64,000 bases of DNA from RBG-16-49-21 sp040768125 (lineage in GTDB: Bacteria; Spirochaetota; UBA4802; UBA5550). Within the stretch, counting starts at the first letter, position 1, and every line of letters starts with the position of its first letter. The position numbers and the translations under genes are program-made. The notes under the pieces were generated by a model. It made no database searches and was not told the DNA's origin. It worked only from the letters and a program-made list of their open reading frames with translations. The stretch spans positions 62,001 through 126,000 of the forward strand of contig JAXGNG010000002.1 in NCBI GenBank assembly GCA_040768125.1, written 5' to 3'. Shown here one piece after another: positions 8,238 to 17,017 of this stretch.

Positions 8238-9200
8238 ATGAATACGAGAGTTCGGGTGAAAGATTTTCTTGAGGAAACCGGCTCGATCGATCTACACATG
8301 CGCCTGGTCGCCGGCGCCTCGGGCCTTGAGAAGGAGATACGGGACGGGGATTTCAACAGGCCGGGTCTGACCCTGGCGGGATTTTACGACTTCTTCGCCT
8401 ACGATCGCATCCAGATATTCGGACTCGGAGAATGCGCGTATCTTTCACAGCTCGGCGAGACGGATAAAAAACGGGTCCTGGAAACATTTTTTTCCTACGA
8501 TGTACTCTGCTGCATCTTCACCCACGACAACGAGCCCGATTCCATCTTTGTCGAATTCGCGGAAAAGAAGGGGGTCCCGGTCTTCGTCACGAGCAGGGAT
8601 ACCACCAAGTTCATAACCTCCGTGGTCTACCTCCTGAACGAGGCCTTCGCGCCCACGAAGACGATTCACGGCACCTTCGTTGACGTGTACGGCATCGGGG
8701 TCCTCCTGATCGGCCGCAGCGGCGTCGGTAAAAGCGAATGCGCCCTCGAGCTCATAGAGCGCGGGCACCGCTTCATAGCCGATGACCTGGTGGAAATCAA
8801 GCGCGTTGACGAGGCCATACTGATGGGTTCGGGGGCGCCTGTTCTGAAACACCATATGGAGATCCGCGGACTCGGCATTATAAACGTGAAGGACGTTTTC
8901 GGCATCCGGTCGGTCCGTGACCGGAAGCGGGTCGAGCTCGTCGTCATTATGGAGGAGTGGGACCAGAACAAGGAATACGACCGACTGGGACTCGAGGAAA
9001 TGACGTATTCAATCCTCGATCTCGACGTGTCCAGCATCATGGTGCCGGTCCGCCCCGGACGGAATATACCTATTATTGTAGAAACCGCCGCCCTGAACCA
9101 GAGGCTGAAGAAGCAGGGTATATTTACCGCCCGGGAGCTTGACAGGAGCATCCAGGAGTCGTTGAAGAAGGGAGTGGTGCGGGAGCATGACCGAACGTGA
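8238..9200 (+). CDS. hprK: HPr kinase/phosphorylase
   Basis: Bifunctional enzyme that phosphorylates HPr on Ser-46 using ATP or pyrophosphate and removes the phosphate with inorganic phosphate, linking energy state to regulation. It is 320 residues long, the family size. The Walker A loop GRSGVGKS is at 159-166, followed by the family signature RGHRFIADDLVEI. The second conserved block, MEIRGLGIINV, begins near 206. The last 14 bp overlap ptsH, which encodes its substrate, so the two are translationally coupled. The ribosome binding site before the ATG is weak. No sugar-specific PTS permease is encoded in the window, so a regulatory rather than transport role is likely. Confidence 0.96.
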   Translation: MNTRVRVKDFLEETGSIDLHMRLVAGASGLEKEIRDGDFNRPGLTLAGFYDFFAYDRIQIFGLGECAYLSQLGETDKKRVLETFFSYDVLCCIFTHDNEPDSIFVEFAEKKGVPVFVTSRDTTKFITSVVYLLNEAFAPTKTIHGTFVDVYGIGVLLIGRSGVGKSECALELIERGHRFIADDLVEIKRVDEAILMGSGAPVLKHHMEIRGLGIINVKDVFGIRSVRDRKRVELVVIMEEWDQNKEYDRLGLEEMTYSILDLDVSSIMVPVRPGRNIPIIVETAALNQRLKKQGIFTARELDRSIQESLKKGVVREHDRT

Positions 9201-9474
9201 AGTGATCGTGAACGGCGATGCCGGCGTGCACGCCAGGCCCGCCATGATGATCGTGAAGACGGCGATGAAGTACCCGTGCGACGTCACCCTTGTCAGGGGA
9301 ACGATGGAGGCGGATTGCAAATCGATCATGTCCGTGCTGGGCCTGGCGATCGCCTCGGGCTCACGGTTGATCGTTCGCGCCCATGGCGAGGGCGAGAAAG
9401 ATGCGGTCGATTCGATCGTGTCAATGATAGAAAACAACTTCAGGCTCGATGAAGAACCTTCTCCGAAAAATTAA
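9187..9474 (+). CDS. ptsH: Phosphocarrier protein HPr
   Basis: A 95-residue HPr. It keeps both phosphorylation sites: His-15 in GVHARPA, the target of enzyme I, and Ser-46 in CKSIMSV, the target of HprK. The gene starts inside the end of hprK and itself overlaps the following histidine kinase gene by 26 bp, so the three are one translational unit. Retention of Ser-46 next to hprK argues for regulatory use of HPr-Ser-P. Enzyme I is not encoded here, so whether His-15 is used cannot be told. Confidence 0.95.
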   Translation: MTEREVIVNGDAGVHARPAMMIVKTAMKYPCDVTLVRGTMEADCKSIMSVLGLAIASGSRLIVRAHGEGEKDAVDSIVSMIENNFRLDEEPSPKN

Positions 9475-11236
9475 GCTCTTTCCCGAGGATGCCAGGGTCC
9501 AGGACGTGCTGTTCCTGGTGGGGATCTTCGTGTTCATTTCGATACTCATCATAGGCCTGTTCCCCGGCACAAGCGTGATGGTCGTGCAGGGGCACGAACT
9601 CTTCATCTATGCCGTAATGACGGTGCCCCTTGTCGCCGCTCTCTATTTCATCGTCATGTCGCTCCGCCAGAACCTGTACACCGGGGCGGACCAGATAGGA
9701 TCGAGCATTCGAAACAAGATGGCCATCGCCTTCGTGTTCGTCGCCGTGCTTCCCTCGCTCCCCGTCGTGTTCACGTCGAACTATCTCCTGAACCAGACCC
9801 TTTCGGGGCTCATCATAGACAAGACCTCGGGCGCCCTGAAAGAGGCGATCACCATGACCAACGAGCCCGTGATCCAGATGAGGAATATCATCCAGGGTGA
9901 GCTCGACGCCCTCGGGTACCAGGTGGAGAGAGGCGCCCTGTCGCCCGCCAGCGGTGAAGGAAGGGAATACCTTCGCCGCATTTACTCCATGAAGGGCTTC
10001 ACGGTTCTCATCTTCCACGACGGTCCCGCCGGACTCTACACCCTGGGCCATTCCGCCGCGAAGATAGAAGGGCCCATGGCTGATTTTTACCGTGTTTCGG
10101 ACAGGGGTGCGGGGACGCGGATCGACAAGGTAAACATAGACGGCAGTGATTACCTGGCGGGATCAATGCGCCATGGAGACTATCTCCTTGTGCTGTGCAG
10201 CAAGGTCCCCGATGACGTGGCGGTCCGCCACGAACTGTTCTCCATGTCCATGGCCGACCATAAGCGACTCGCGAGCATTATCAACGATTTAAAAAGCAAT
10301 GCGGGCCTTTACCTTTTCGGGCTCACGCTTTTCATCATACTCGTCTCGGTGCTGGTGAGCCTCTACCTTTCCAAGAACATCACCAGGCCCGTTATCCAGC
10401 TTTCGGACGCCACGAAGGAGCTCGCCCGGGGGAATTTTGACGTCACCCTGTCCCGGGAATCCGACGATGAACTCGGCACCCTCTTCCAGTCATTCAACCG
10501 CATGGTCTACGAGCTGAACCGCAACCGGAAGCTCCTGTACCAGAAGCAGAGGCTGGAGGCCTGGCGTGAAATGGCGCGCCGGGTCGTGCACGAGATAAAG
10601 AACCCCCTGACGCCCATACGTCTTTCCGCGGAAAGGATACGGAAGCGGTATATCGAGGACCACCCCGACATCCGGAACATAGTTCTCTCCGGCACGGAAA
10701 CCATTATCGAGGAAGTGGGCGTCCTGATGAACATATTGAGCGAGTTCACGGAGTTCGCCCGTCTGCCCGAAATGAAGCCGAAAAACGATGATATCAACGA
10801 CCTGATAGAGAACTGCGTGAACCTCTTCTCCGGCCATGAAAACATCTCCTTCCACGTGGAGCTCGACGGGCGTATACCTGAAATCTCTATTGACAGAATG
10901 CTGATGAAGCAGACATTGAATAACCTTCTGCAAAATGCCGTTGACGCCGTGGGTGAATCAGGAAATATTTACATAAAATCCGAAATGGTCTTCGCCGAGG
11001 GCATGCAGGTCGTGAGGATATCCATACGCGACGACGGCGAGGGAATCAAGGATTTCAACCGGGACAAGATATTCCAGCCGGGTTTTTCCACCAAGTCATC
11101 GGGAACCGGACTTGGCCTGGCAATCGTGCATAAAATAATCGTGGAGCACCGGGGGGATATCACGTGCAGATCGGAACCGGGAAGGGGCACCGAGTTCATA
11201 ATCGATCTTCCGGCGGATCAAAAGGATGGGACCTGA
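9449..11236 (+). CDS. NtrY-like membrane sensor histidine kinase
   Basis: A 595-residue inner-membrane sensor kinase. Hydrophobic segments lie at about 20-45, 50-70 and 90-115, and another at about 285-310 bounds an extracytoplasmic or membrane-proximal sensor region. A HAMP domain follows (ITRPVIQLSDATKELARGNF). The H box is VVHEIKNPLTPIRLSAERI with the phospho-acceptor at His-381. The HATPase domain has an N box (TLNNLLQNAVDAV), DDGEGI and GTGLGLAIVHKI. The domain order resembles NtrY. Its gene overlaps ptsH upstream and the ntrC-like gene downstream, making a cognate pair with the sigma-54 activator. The stimulus is unknown; coupling to HPr and HprK suggests carbon, nitrogen or energy status (inference). 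Confidence 0.9.
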   Translation: MKNLLRKIKLFPEDARVQDVLFLVGIFVFISILIIGLFPGTSVMVVQGHELFIYAVMTVPLVAALYFIVMSLRQNLYTGADQIGSSIRNKMAIAFVFVAVLPSLPVVFTSNYLLNQTLSGLIIDKTSGALKEAITMTNEPVIQMRNIIQGELDALGYQVERGALSPASGEGREYLRRIYSMKGFTVLIFHDGPAGLYTLGHSAAKIEGPMADFYRVSDRGAGTRIDKVNIDGSDYLAGSMRHGDYLLVLCSKVPDDVAVRHELFSMSMADHKRLASIINDLKSNAGLYLFGLTLFIILVSVLVSLYLSKNITRPVIQLSDATKELARGNFDVTLSRESDDELGTLFQSFNRMVYELNRNRKLLYQKQRLEAWREMARRVVHEIKNPLTPIRLSAERIRKRYIEDHPDIRNIVLSGTETIIEEVGVLMNILSEFTEFARLPEMKPKNDDINDLIENCVNLFSGHENISFHVELDGRIPEISIDRMLMKQTLNNLLQNAVDAVGESGNIYIKSEMVFAEGMQVVRISIRDDGEGIKDFNRDKIFQPGFSTKSSGTGLGLAIVHKIIVEHRGDITCRSEPGRGTEFIIDLPADQKDGT

Positions 11237-11237
11237 C

Positions 11238-12593
11238 ATGGCAAAGATTCTTGTAATTGACGACGAGATCAACATCATCAAGACCCTCAGCTCGATTCTC
11301 CAGGACGAGGAGCATATCGTGTACTCGGGCAGGACCGGCGATGAAGCGATGGAACTGCTTAAAACGAACGATGTTGACCTGGCGATACTCGACGTGTGGC
11401 TGCCCGACGTTGACGGGATAGACCTTCTTGAACGGATTAAGAACCTGAACAGGGAGATAGCGGTGATCATGATTTCCGGTCACGGATCAATTGACATCGC
11501 GGTGAAGTCCACCAGGCTCGGGGCCTATGACTTCATCCAGAAGCCCCTGGCCATGGAACGCGTGATCACCTCCGTCAACAACGCCCTGGAGCACATGCGT
11601 CTCAAGCGGGAGAACATCAAGCTTCGGAAGGAGTTCCATGTTGACGACGAGATGATCGGGAACTCCCCGAGGATCCAGGAGATACGCGATATAATCGAAA
11701 CCGCGGGAAAGACCAACGCCCGGGTATTCATCACCGGTGACAGCGGGACAGGCAAAGAGCTGGTTGCCCGCGCGATCTACTACCGTTCCCGGAGAATGGA
11801 CAAGCCCTTCGTCAAGGTGAACTGCGCCGCGATACCCCACGAGTTGATAGAGAGCGAGCTTTTCGGCCATGAGAAGGGGGCCTTTACCGGGGCCATAAGC
11901 CGTCGAATGGGGAAGTTCGAGCTCGCCGATAACGGCACCATGTTTCTCGACGAGATATGCGACATGAGCCTGGCGGCCCAGGCCAAGGTCCTCAGGGTGC
12001 TCCAGGAAAACCAGTTCGAGCGCGTGGGAGGAAACGAGACCCTCACCGTCGACGTGCGGGTAATCGCCGCGACGAACGTTGACGTGAAAAAGGCCGTGGA
12101 TGAGGGCACCTTCAGGGAGGACCTCTACTACCGCCTGAACGTGATCCCCATACACATGCCGAACCTGGTAGAAAGGATGGAGGATTTCCCGATGCTCGTG
12201 GATTACTTCCTCGAGCGCTTTTCCCAGGAGCACGGGATCGGGCTGAAGCAGATCGACAAGGCGGGGATGAAGGAGCTCTCCCGGCACGGCTGGCCGGGCA
12301 ACGTCAGGGAGCTGAAAAACATGATCGAACGGCTGAGCATAATGGTCCAGGGAGAGGTTATCGGCCGGGACGATATCCGCAAGCACATGGAGTCCTATGA
12401 CTACGATGATTTCATGACGCGTGATATCTCCTCCCTTAAGAAGGCGCGCGAGGATTTTGAAAAGGATTTCATCATACGGGCACTTAAAAACAGCGAGGGG
12501 AACGTGACTGCCGCGTCGAAAGAGCTCGGTATCGAGAGAACAAACCTGCACAGGAAAATGAAGCAGTACGGCATCAATGCCGACCGCATCTAG
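11238..12593 (+). CDS. NtrC-family sigma-54-dependent response regulator
   Basis: Transcription activator for sigma-54 promoters. Order: receiver domain (MAKILVIDDE start, phospho-acceptor Asp in ILDVWLPDVDG), AAA+ domain (Walker A GDSGTGKE, sigma-54 contact loop GAFTGA, Walker B MFLDEI), and a Fis-type helix-turn-helix at the C-terminus (NVTAASKELGIERTNLHRKM). I chose the ATG at 11238 because MAKILVIDD is the typical receiver start; an ATG at 11226 would add four residues. The gene overlaps or abuts the kinase gene before it, so the two form a two-component pair. It is probably the NtrX/NtrC branch that pairs with NtrY-like kinases. Its target promoters are not identified. Confidence 0.93.
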   Translation: MAKILVIDDEINIIKTLSSILQDEEHIVYSGRTGDEAMELLKTNDVDLAILDVWLPDVDGIDLLERIKNLNREIAVIMISGHGSIDIAVKSTRLGAYDFIQKPLAMERVITSVNNALEHMRLKRENIKLRKEFHVDDEMIGNSPRIQEIRDIIETAGKTNARVFITGDSGTGKELVARAIYYRSRRMDKPFVKVNCAAIPHELIESELFGHEKGAFTGAISRRMGKFELADNGTMFLDEICDMSLAAQAKVLRVLQENQFERVGGNETLTVDVRVIAATNVDVKKAVDEGTFREDLYYRLNVIPIHMPNLVERMEDFPMLVDYFLERFSQEHGIGLKQIDKAGMKELSRHGWPGNVRELKNMIERLSIMVQGEVIGRDDIRKHMESYDYDDFMTRDISSLKKAREDFEKDFIIRALKNSEGNVTAASKELGIERTNLHRKMKQYGINADRI

Positions 12594-12605
12594 GGGTCCC
12601 CGTCT

Positions 12606-13283
12606 TTGGAAGCGATGAACGGCGACATGGCGAGCGGTTCAGTCGAACAGGATCTCGCGGTTCTGCTGACGCACCCTTCGTTTCAGGGGAGAATACTTCT
12701 CTACCGGGGGGAGGAGGAACGCGCGCGGCTGCTGGAATGGCTCGAAAGGAAAGCGCCGCCGACGGGACGGAGGGATGACGGTGACCTGCGCGGGCTTATC
12801 GAGGAGTGCAACAGGTGTCCCGGGGCGTCGGAAAAAAAGATGGGAATCGGCACCGGCGAGAACCGCGTGATGGTGATTCTCAACTCTCCTCCCTTGGTCA
12901 ACCTGGTCGAGAAAAAAATGCTCCGCGCCGAATCGGTGGAGCTCATGAAAAAAATGCTCGGGGCGGCGGGCATCGATTTCTCGGCAAGCTACATCACGAA
13001 CCTGGTCAAGTGCGAGGTGCGGGACCCGGTGCTCAAACCGAGCCAGGTGGTGAGCAACTGCGAGCGCATCATCATGCGGGAAATAGAGGTCCTCGCCCCC
13101 CGTGTCGCCCTGGTCTTCGGCGACATCATGCCCCTCCAGCGTATCATCAAAATGAGCGCCGATGTATTCTGGTACAACATCGAGCACCCGATCACCATCA
13201 TCAAGAACCCCGAACTCAAGCGCCCGGCATGGAACACCCTGAAACTCGTCATGGCGAAACTCAGGGAGCTGAATCTTCCCTGA
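12606..13283 (+). CDS. Uracil-DNA-glycosylase-superfamily protein with altered catalytic motif
   Basis: A 225-residue protein related to the iron-sulfur (type 4/5) uracil-DNA glycosylases. Four cysteines occur with family spacing: CNRC (C68, C71), then C136 in ITNLVKCEVRD and C152, separated by 15 residues, as expected for 4Fe-4S ligands. The HP of the C-terminal motif survives in EHPITIIKNP. The usual first motif (GEAPG type), which carries the catalytic or water-activating site, is replaced by VILNSPPLVN. It may therefore be a divergent repair enzyme or a non-catalytic DNA-binding relative. The start is uncertain (TTG at 12606 or ATG at 12615). It directly follows the ntrC-like gene by 12 bp. 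Confidence 0.72.
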   Translation: MEAMNGDMASGSVEQDLAVLLTHPSFQGRILLYRGEEERARLLEWLERKAPPTGRRDDGDLRGLIEECNRCPGASEKKMGIGTGENRVMVILNSPPLVNLVEKKMLRAESVELMKKMLGAAGIDFSASYITNLVKCEVRDPVLKPSQVVSNCERIIMREIEVLAPRVALVFGDIMPLQRIIKMSADVFWYNIEHPITIIKNPELKRPAWNTLKLVMAKLRELNLP

Positions 13284-13307
13284 GGCCCCGTATCGGTTTC
13301 CGTTCGC

Positions 13308-14333
13308 TTAAACGCCTCCCGGGAATTTGAAGGAGTACCCGGCCCCGAGGCCCACGGTGAGCTGCTGGCTTTTCTGCTTCTGGTCGATCCTGGCGTACCA
13401 TCCCGGGATGCCGCCAGCTTCCGGGACGGGGAGGTAGTAGGACTGGTTCTGCGTGCCCTTCGCCGATATCCAGATGTAATCGAGGGTGGCGGTGATGAAT
13501 ATGCGGTTCGAAAAGAGGTAGCGAAGCTTCAGGAGGGGCATGAAGGCGGTCCCCCTGCATTCACCCTTCGATCGCTTGGCCCTCAGGATATGGTTATCAT
13601 CATCAAAGCCCTTGAGGTAGGGGGAAAAACGGATGGCCGCCGCGATATCGAGCGATCCCCCCCCGAAGCGGGCGGTGAACACGGGGGTCACCTGGAGGGT
13701 GAAGATGTAGTAATGTATGGTGTAGGTGAGGACCCGTCCGGGAATTCGAATGACCTCCGGCGGGCCGATGTAGGGGCTCACGGTCGAGTACACGCTCACC
13801 TGCTCGACGTTGCTGCACCGGTAGTCCAGGTACTGGTGGGTGAACCCTGCCCCCATCCTGAGGGTGAAAAAGGACACGGTAAAAAGCCGCGCGATGAGGT
13901 CCGCGTCAGTAAACAGGGCGTTGACACGGGTGTCGCTTTCGGAGTATATGGTCTTGATCCCCGCATAGGGCACCCAGTCGGAATCCTCCATCTTGCCGAC
14001 CCGTTCGTTGAGGTTTTTCCGCACGGAGTAGTGCAGCGTGACGCGGTCAAAGAAGGTGAAGCCGAGGTCCGCGTAGATCATGAACACGTCGACGGGGAAC
14101 TTGAGCTCGCTGATAGGGAAGTGGGACCGGTAGGCGCCGCCGCGGTACAGTGTCGTCCCCCCTATCTGGTACAGCGTGTGAAAGAAACGGCGCTCAAATC
14201 CGTTCTCGAGGTCGAGGACGAACACAGGGGGTCGCTCCCGTTCGACCTGATCCATGCCGGGCCCGGATATGGCCTTCGTGCCGCACAGCACCGCGCAGGC
14301 GGCAAGGGCAAACACCAGGGCCCTATGCGCCAA
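13308..14333 (-). CDS. Omptin-like outer-membrane aspartyl protease
   Basis: A 341-residue predicted outer-membrane beta-barrel with a cleavable signal peptide at the N-terminus (hydrophobic residues 5-17). It can be aligned by eye with OmpT-type omptins. MEDSDW (D117, D119) sits where OmpT has D83 and D85, and DDDNH (D246, H248) matches the D210/H212 pair. Flanking strands such as SELKFPVDVFMIYADLGFTF and LRMGAGFTHQYLDY also fit. All four omptin catalytic residues are thus present. Omptins are surface proteases that cut between basic residues and are best known from enterobacteria. The start overlaps the end of yqeY by 11 bp, so it is co-transcribed with it. Family assignment is by motif and strand pattern, without a search. 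Confidence 0.75.
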   Translation of the reverse strand: MAHRALVFALAACAVLCGTKAISGPGMDQVERERPPVFVLDLENGFERRFFHTLYQIGGTTLYRGGAYRSHFPISELKFPVDVFMIYADLGFTFFDRVTLHYSVRKNLNERVGKMEDSDWVPYAGIKTIYSESDTRVNALFTDADLIARLFTVSFFTLRMGAGFTHQYLDYRCSNVEQVSVYSTVSPYIGPPEVIRIPGRVLTYTIHYYIFTLQVTPVFTARFGGGSLDIAAAIRFSPYLKGFDDDNHILRAKRSKGECRGTAFMPLLKLRYLFSNRIFITATLDYIWISAKGTQNQSYYLPVPEAGGIPGWYARIDQKQKSQQLTVGLGAGYSFKFPGGV

Positions 14334-14769
14334 TTTTCTCTCCCAGGACCGATTTGACCAGGGCGCCGTCCGCCCGTCCCTTCAGTTCCTTCATGATCTC
14401 TCCCATGACGCGGCCGAAATCCTTCTGGGTGATCTCTCCCATTCCGGCGAGCTTTTCCGTTATGTGCGCCTCGATCTCCTCCCTGGTGAGCTGTTGCGGC
14501 AGGTATTCCTCGACGACGGTAAGTTCGGCCGCCTCCTTCTCGGCGAGGTCCTCCCTGTTGCCCTTCTGGAATTCCTTGATCGATTCCTTCCTTCGCTTGG
14601 CCGCCCGGGTCAGGATCTCAACAACCTGCTCTTCTTCCAGGTCCTTGCCTGTTTTTCCCTTTTCGTAGGATATGTCCGATTTCAGCATTTTAAGGGTGCC
14701 GGCCCTGAGGCTGTCGCCTGATTTTATCGCGTTTTTCAGATCCGCGTCTATTCGTTCGAGGAGGCTCAT
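14323..14769 (-). CDS. YqeY family protein (GatB/Yqey domain)
   Basis: A 148-residue, helix-rich cytoplasmic protein that matches the YqeY/GatB tail-domain family throughout: MSLLERIDADLKNAIKSGD at the start, VVEEYLPQQLT in the middle and KDFGRVMGEIMKELKGRADG near the end. The domain is the tRNA-binding helical part of the GatB amidotransferase subunit, but the stand-alone protein's function is not established. It is transcribed divergently from priA across an AT-rich region of about 220 bp. Its last codons overlap the start of the omptin-like gene. Confidence 0.92.
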   Translation of the reverse strand: MSLLERIDADLKNAIKSGDSLRAGTLKMLKSDISYEKGKTGKDLEEEQVVEILTRAAKRRKESIKEFQKGNREDLAEKEAAELTVVEEYLPQQLTREEIEAHITEKLAGMGEITQKDFGRVMGEIMKELKGRADGALVKSVLGEKIGA

Positions 14770-14962
14770 GGCAGTATCCTGATAATTAAAAGTAGTGACT
14801 CGTTCTTTTGTGACGATTTATTCGATAGTGTCAATAATTTTTTCTTACCAATAAAATTATAATGCTGAGCGGATGGTTATTCGTAGAGCAGCGCCATGGA
14901 GATGCCGGCGCGCAGTATTCGTCGGAAAATGGCCAAGACCGTTTGTTATGTCTCCTTTTACA

Positions 14963-14990
14963 TTGACTTTTTCCCACCCCGGCTGATAAT
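14963..14990 (+). promoter_or_regulatory. Promoter of priA
   Basis: TTGACT (14963-14968), a 16-bp spacer and GATAAT (14985-14990). Transcription would begin close to 14997, at or just after the ATG at 14996. That supports the GTG at 15029, which has a Shine-Dalgarno sequence, as the true priA start. Confidence 0.6.
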
Positions 14991-15028
14991 GCCGGATGCC
15001 ATACCATTCGGAAGGAGAGAATCATTTC

Positions 15029-17014
15029 GTGGAGGTTCAGAGGGACGGAACATACGCGGACCTGCATATCCCCTATCCCATCGAGAAGCTGTTCACCTAC
15101 CGTGTTCCCGACGGGATGGAGATGGAACCCTGCACCAGGGTGAGAGTTGATTTCGCGGGAAGGGAACTCACCGCCTATGTCGAGCGTGTTCACCGGGAGC
15201 CCCCCGAGGGTTTCGAGGTCAAGGATATCCTGGCCAGGGTTGATCCCGGGCCGATTTTCGATTCCCGCCTCGTTGATCTGGCGAAGTATACGGCGGAGAA
15301 CTATCTCTCTTCAGTCGGCGAGGCCCTGGCCATGGCCCTTCCATCGGGAATGCGGGTGACGAGAAGGGGAGGCGATCCATCCGTCACCGGAGGCGCCTCC
15401 TCACGGGCGGTCACGCTCAATGACGAGCAGCGCGCCGTCTACGAGCGGATCATGGATTCCCGGGGAAGCGATGCCCGGACCCATCTCATCTTCGGCATAA
15501 CGGGGAGCGGAAAGACCGAGATATATATCGAGGCGGCGAAGCGGATGCGCGGGGAGGGCCTTTCCGTTATCTACCTGGTTCCCGAGATATCCCTTTCCTC
15601 GATGTTTTTCGATCGTCTCCGGGCCGTCTTCGGCGATGACCTGATACTCTACCACAGCCATCTCACGCCGAACCAGCGGCTCGGAAACTGGATCAAGTTC
15701 TACCGCGGAGAGGTGGGTGTCGCCGTGGGGACGCGGTCCGCCGTTTTTCTCCAGTGCCCCAGGCTGGGAATGATCGTTATCGACGAGGAACATGACGGCT
15801 CCTACAAGGAGCATCGCACCCCCCGCTACAACGCGAGGCGGCTTGCCATGCACCGCTCCGAGAAGGAAGGGGCGCTCCTGGTCATGGGGTCCGCCACGCC
15901 CGCCGTGGAGACCCTCTACGCCTGCGAGCGCGGCCGGATCGCCCTTCATACCCTGGTCAGGCGGTACGGCGACGCGGCGCTCCCCGATGTGGAAATCGTG
16001 AGGATCGCGTCCACCAGGCCGAGGGACATCATCTCGACGCCCCTGAAGCTCCGCACGCGTCGCGCCGTGGACGCGAAGGGGCAGGTTATCTATCTCCTCA
16101 ACCGCCGCGGATTCGCCCCGATAGTAATCTGCAACCGCTGCGGCTGGACCGTGGAATGCCCGGAATGCAGCATCGCCATGAATTTTCACCGGGACAGGAA
16201 CATGCTCTGCCACTATTGCGGGCGACAGGACCCCGTGCCGGCGACGTGCAAAAAGTGCGGCTCCGAGGACGTGGAAAAGGTCGGGGCCGGGACCCAGCGC
16301 CTCGAGGAGATCATCGCGAAGGAGTTCCGCGACTGCTCGATTTTTCGTCTCGACCAGGACAGTTCGAGGAAAAAAGACACGGTTCCGGATCTCATCGCCA
16401 GGATGAAGAGCGGTGAGATCGACATTCTCGTGGGTACCCAGCTCGTGGCCAAGGGCTTCGATTTCCCGACAGTGACACTCGTGGGGGTGCTCCTCGCGGA
16501 TATCGGGATGAACATTCCCGATTTCAGGTCGTCGGAGCGGATATTCTCCCTCCTGGTCCAGGTTGCGGGCCGATCGGGGCGTGGCGAATCCCCCGGGAGG
16601 GTCATCATCCAGACCCTGGACCCGGAGAATCCCCTCTTTAAATTTCTACGACGCCAGGATTATTACGGGTTTTACCGGAGCGAACTGGAGGCGCGGAGGG
16701 CCCTTCGCTATCCCCCCTTCGCCAGGATCGCGCGGCTTCTCGCCAGGGGGAGCAACCGGGATCGCGTGATCGCCGCCATCGGAAGCGTCAGGGACGCCCT
16801 GGAGGAAGGCATCGCGAAGGCAGGCGCCGGGATCACCATGCTCGGTCCCTCCGCGGCGCCCCTGGAAAAAATCGCCGGCAACTACCGGCACCATATCATC
16901 CTGAAATCGGCGGACCTGGGCGCGCTCCGCGCCGTGATCGCCGGGGCCCGGGACGCCATTGCCCAGGCCGACGTCTATCTCGAAATAGACATCGATCCCT
17001 ACGACATGATGTGA
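15029..17014 (+). CDS. priA: Primosomal replication restart helicase PriA
   Basis: PriA recognises stalled forks and loads the replicative helicase. The 3' DNA-binding domain is N-terminal (VEVQRDGTYADLHIPYPIEK). The superfamily 2 helicase follows, with Walker A GITGSGKTEIY and the DEAH-like motif IDEEHDGSYKEHRTPRYNAR. The eight-cysteine zinc region is complete (CNRCGWTVECPEC, CHYC, CKKC). I chose the GTG at 15029 because AAGGAGAG lies 10 bp upstream; the in-frame ATG at 14996 sits at the predicted transcription start and has no ribosome binding site. That gives 661 residues. It is transcribed alone, convergent with the disulfide-bond gene at 17018. Confidence 0.95.
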   Translation: MEVQRDGTYADLHIPYPIEKLFTYRVPDGMEMEPCTRVRVDFAGRELTAYVERVHREPPEGFEVKDILARVDPGPIFDSRLVDLAKYTAENYLSSVGEALAMALPSGMRVTRRGGDPSVTGGASSRAVTLNDEQRAVYERIMDSRGSDARTHLIFGITGSGKTEIYIEAAKRMRGEGLSVIYLVPEISLSSMFFDRLRAVFGDDLILYHSHLTPNQRLGNWIKFYRGEVGVAVGTRSAVFLQCPRLGMIVIDEEHDGSYKEHRTPRYNARRLAMHRSEKEGALLVMGSATPAVETLYACERGRIALHTLVRRYGDAALPDVEIVRIASTRPRDIISTPLKLRTRRAVDAKGQVIYLLNRRGFAPIVICNRCGWTVECPECSIAMNFHRDRNMLCHYCGRQDPVPATCKKCGSEDVEKVGAGTQRLEEIIAKEFRDCSIFRLDQDSSRKKDTVPDLIARMKSGEIDILVGTQLVAKGFDFPTVTLVGVLLADIGMNIPDFRSSERIFSLLVQVAGRSGRGESPGRVIIQTLDPENPLFKFLRRQDYYGFYRSELEARRALRYPPFARIARLLARGSNRDRVIAAIGSVRDALEEGIAKAGAGITMLGPSAAPLEKIAGNYRHHIILKSADLGALRAVIAGARDAIAQADVYLEIDIDPYDMM

Positions 17015-17017
17015 CCC

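Noticed and set aside
8000..8272. Open frame between hpf and hprK
   Set aside because: It has a low-complexity Gly/Arg/Pro composition, overlaps the hprK start out of frame and has no recognisable ribosome binding site.
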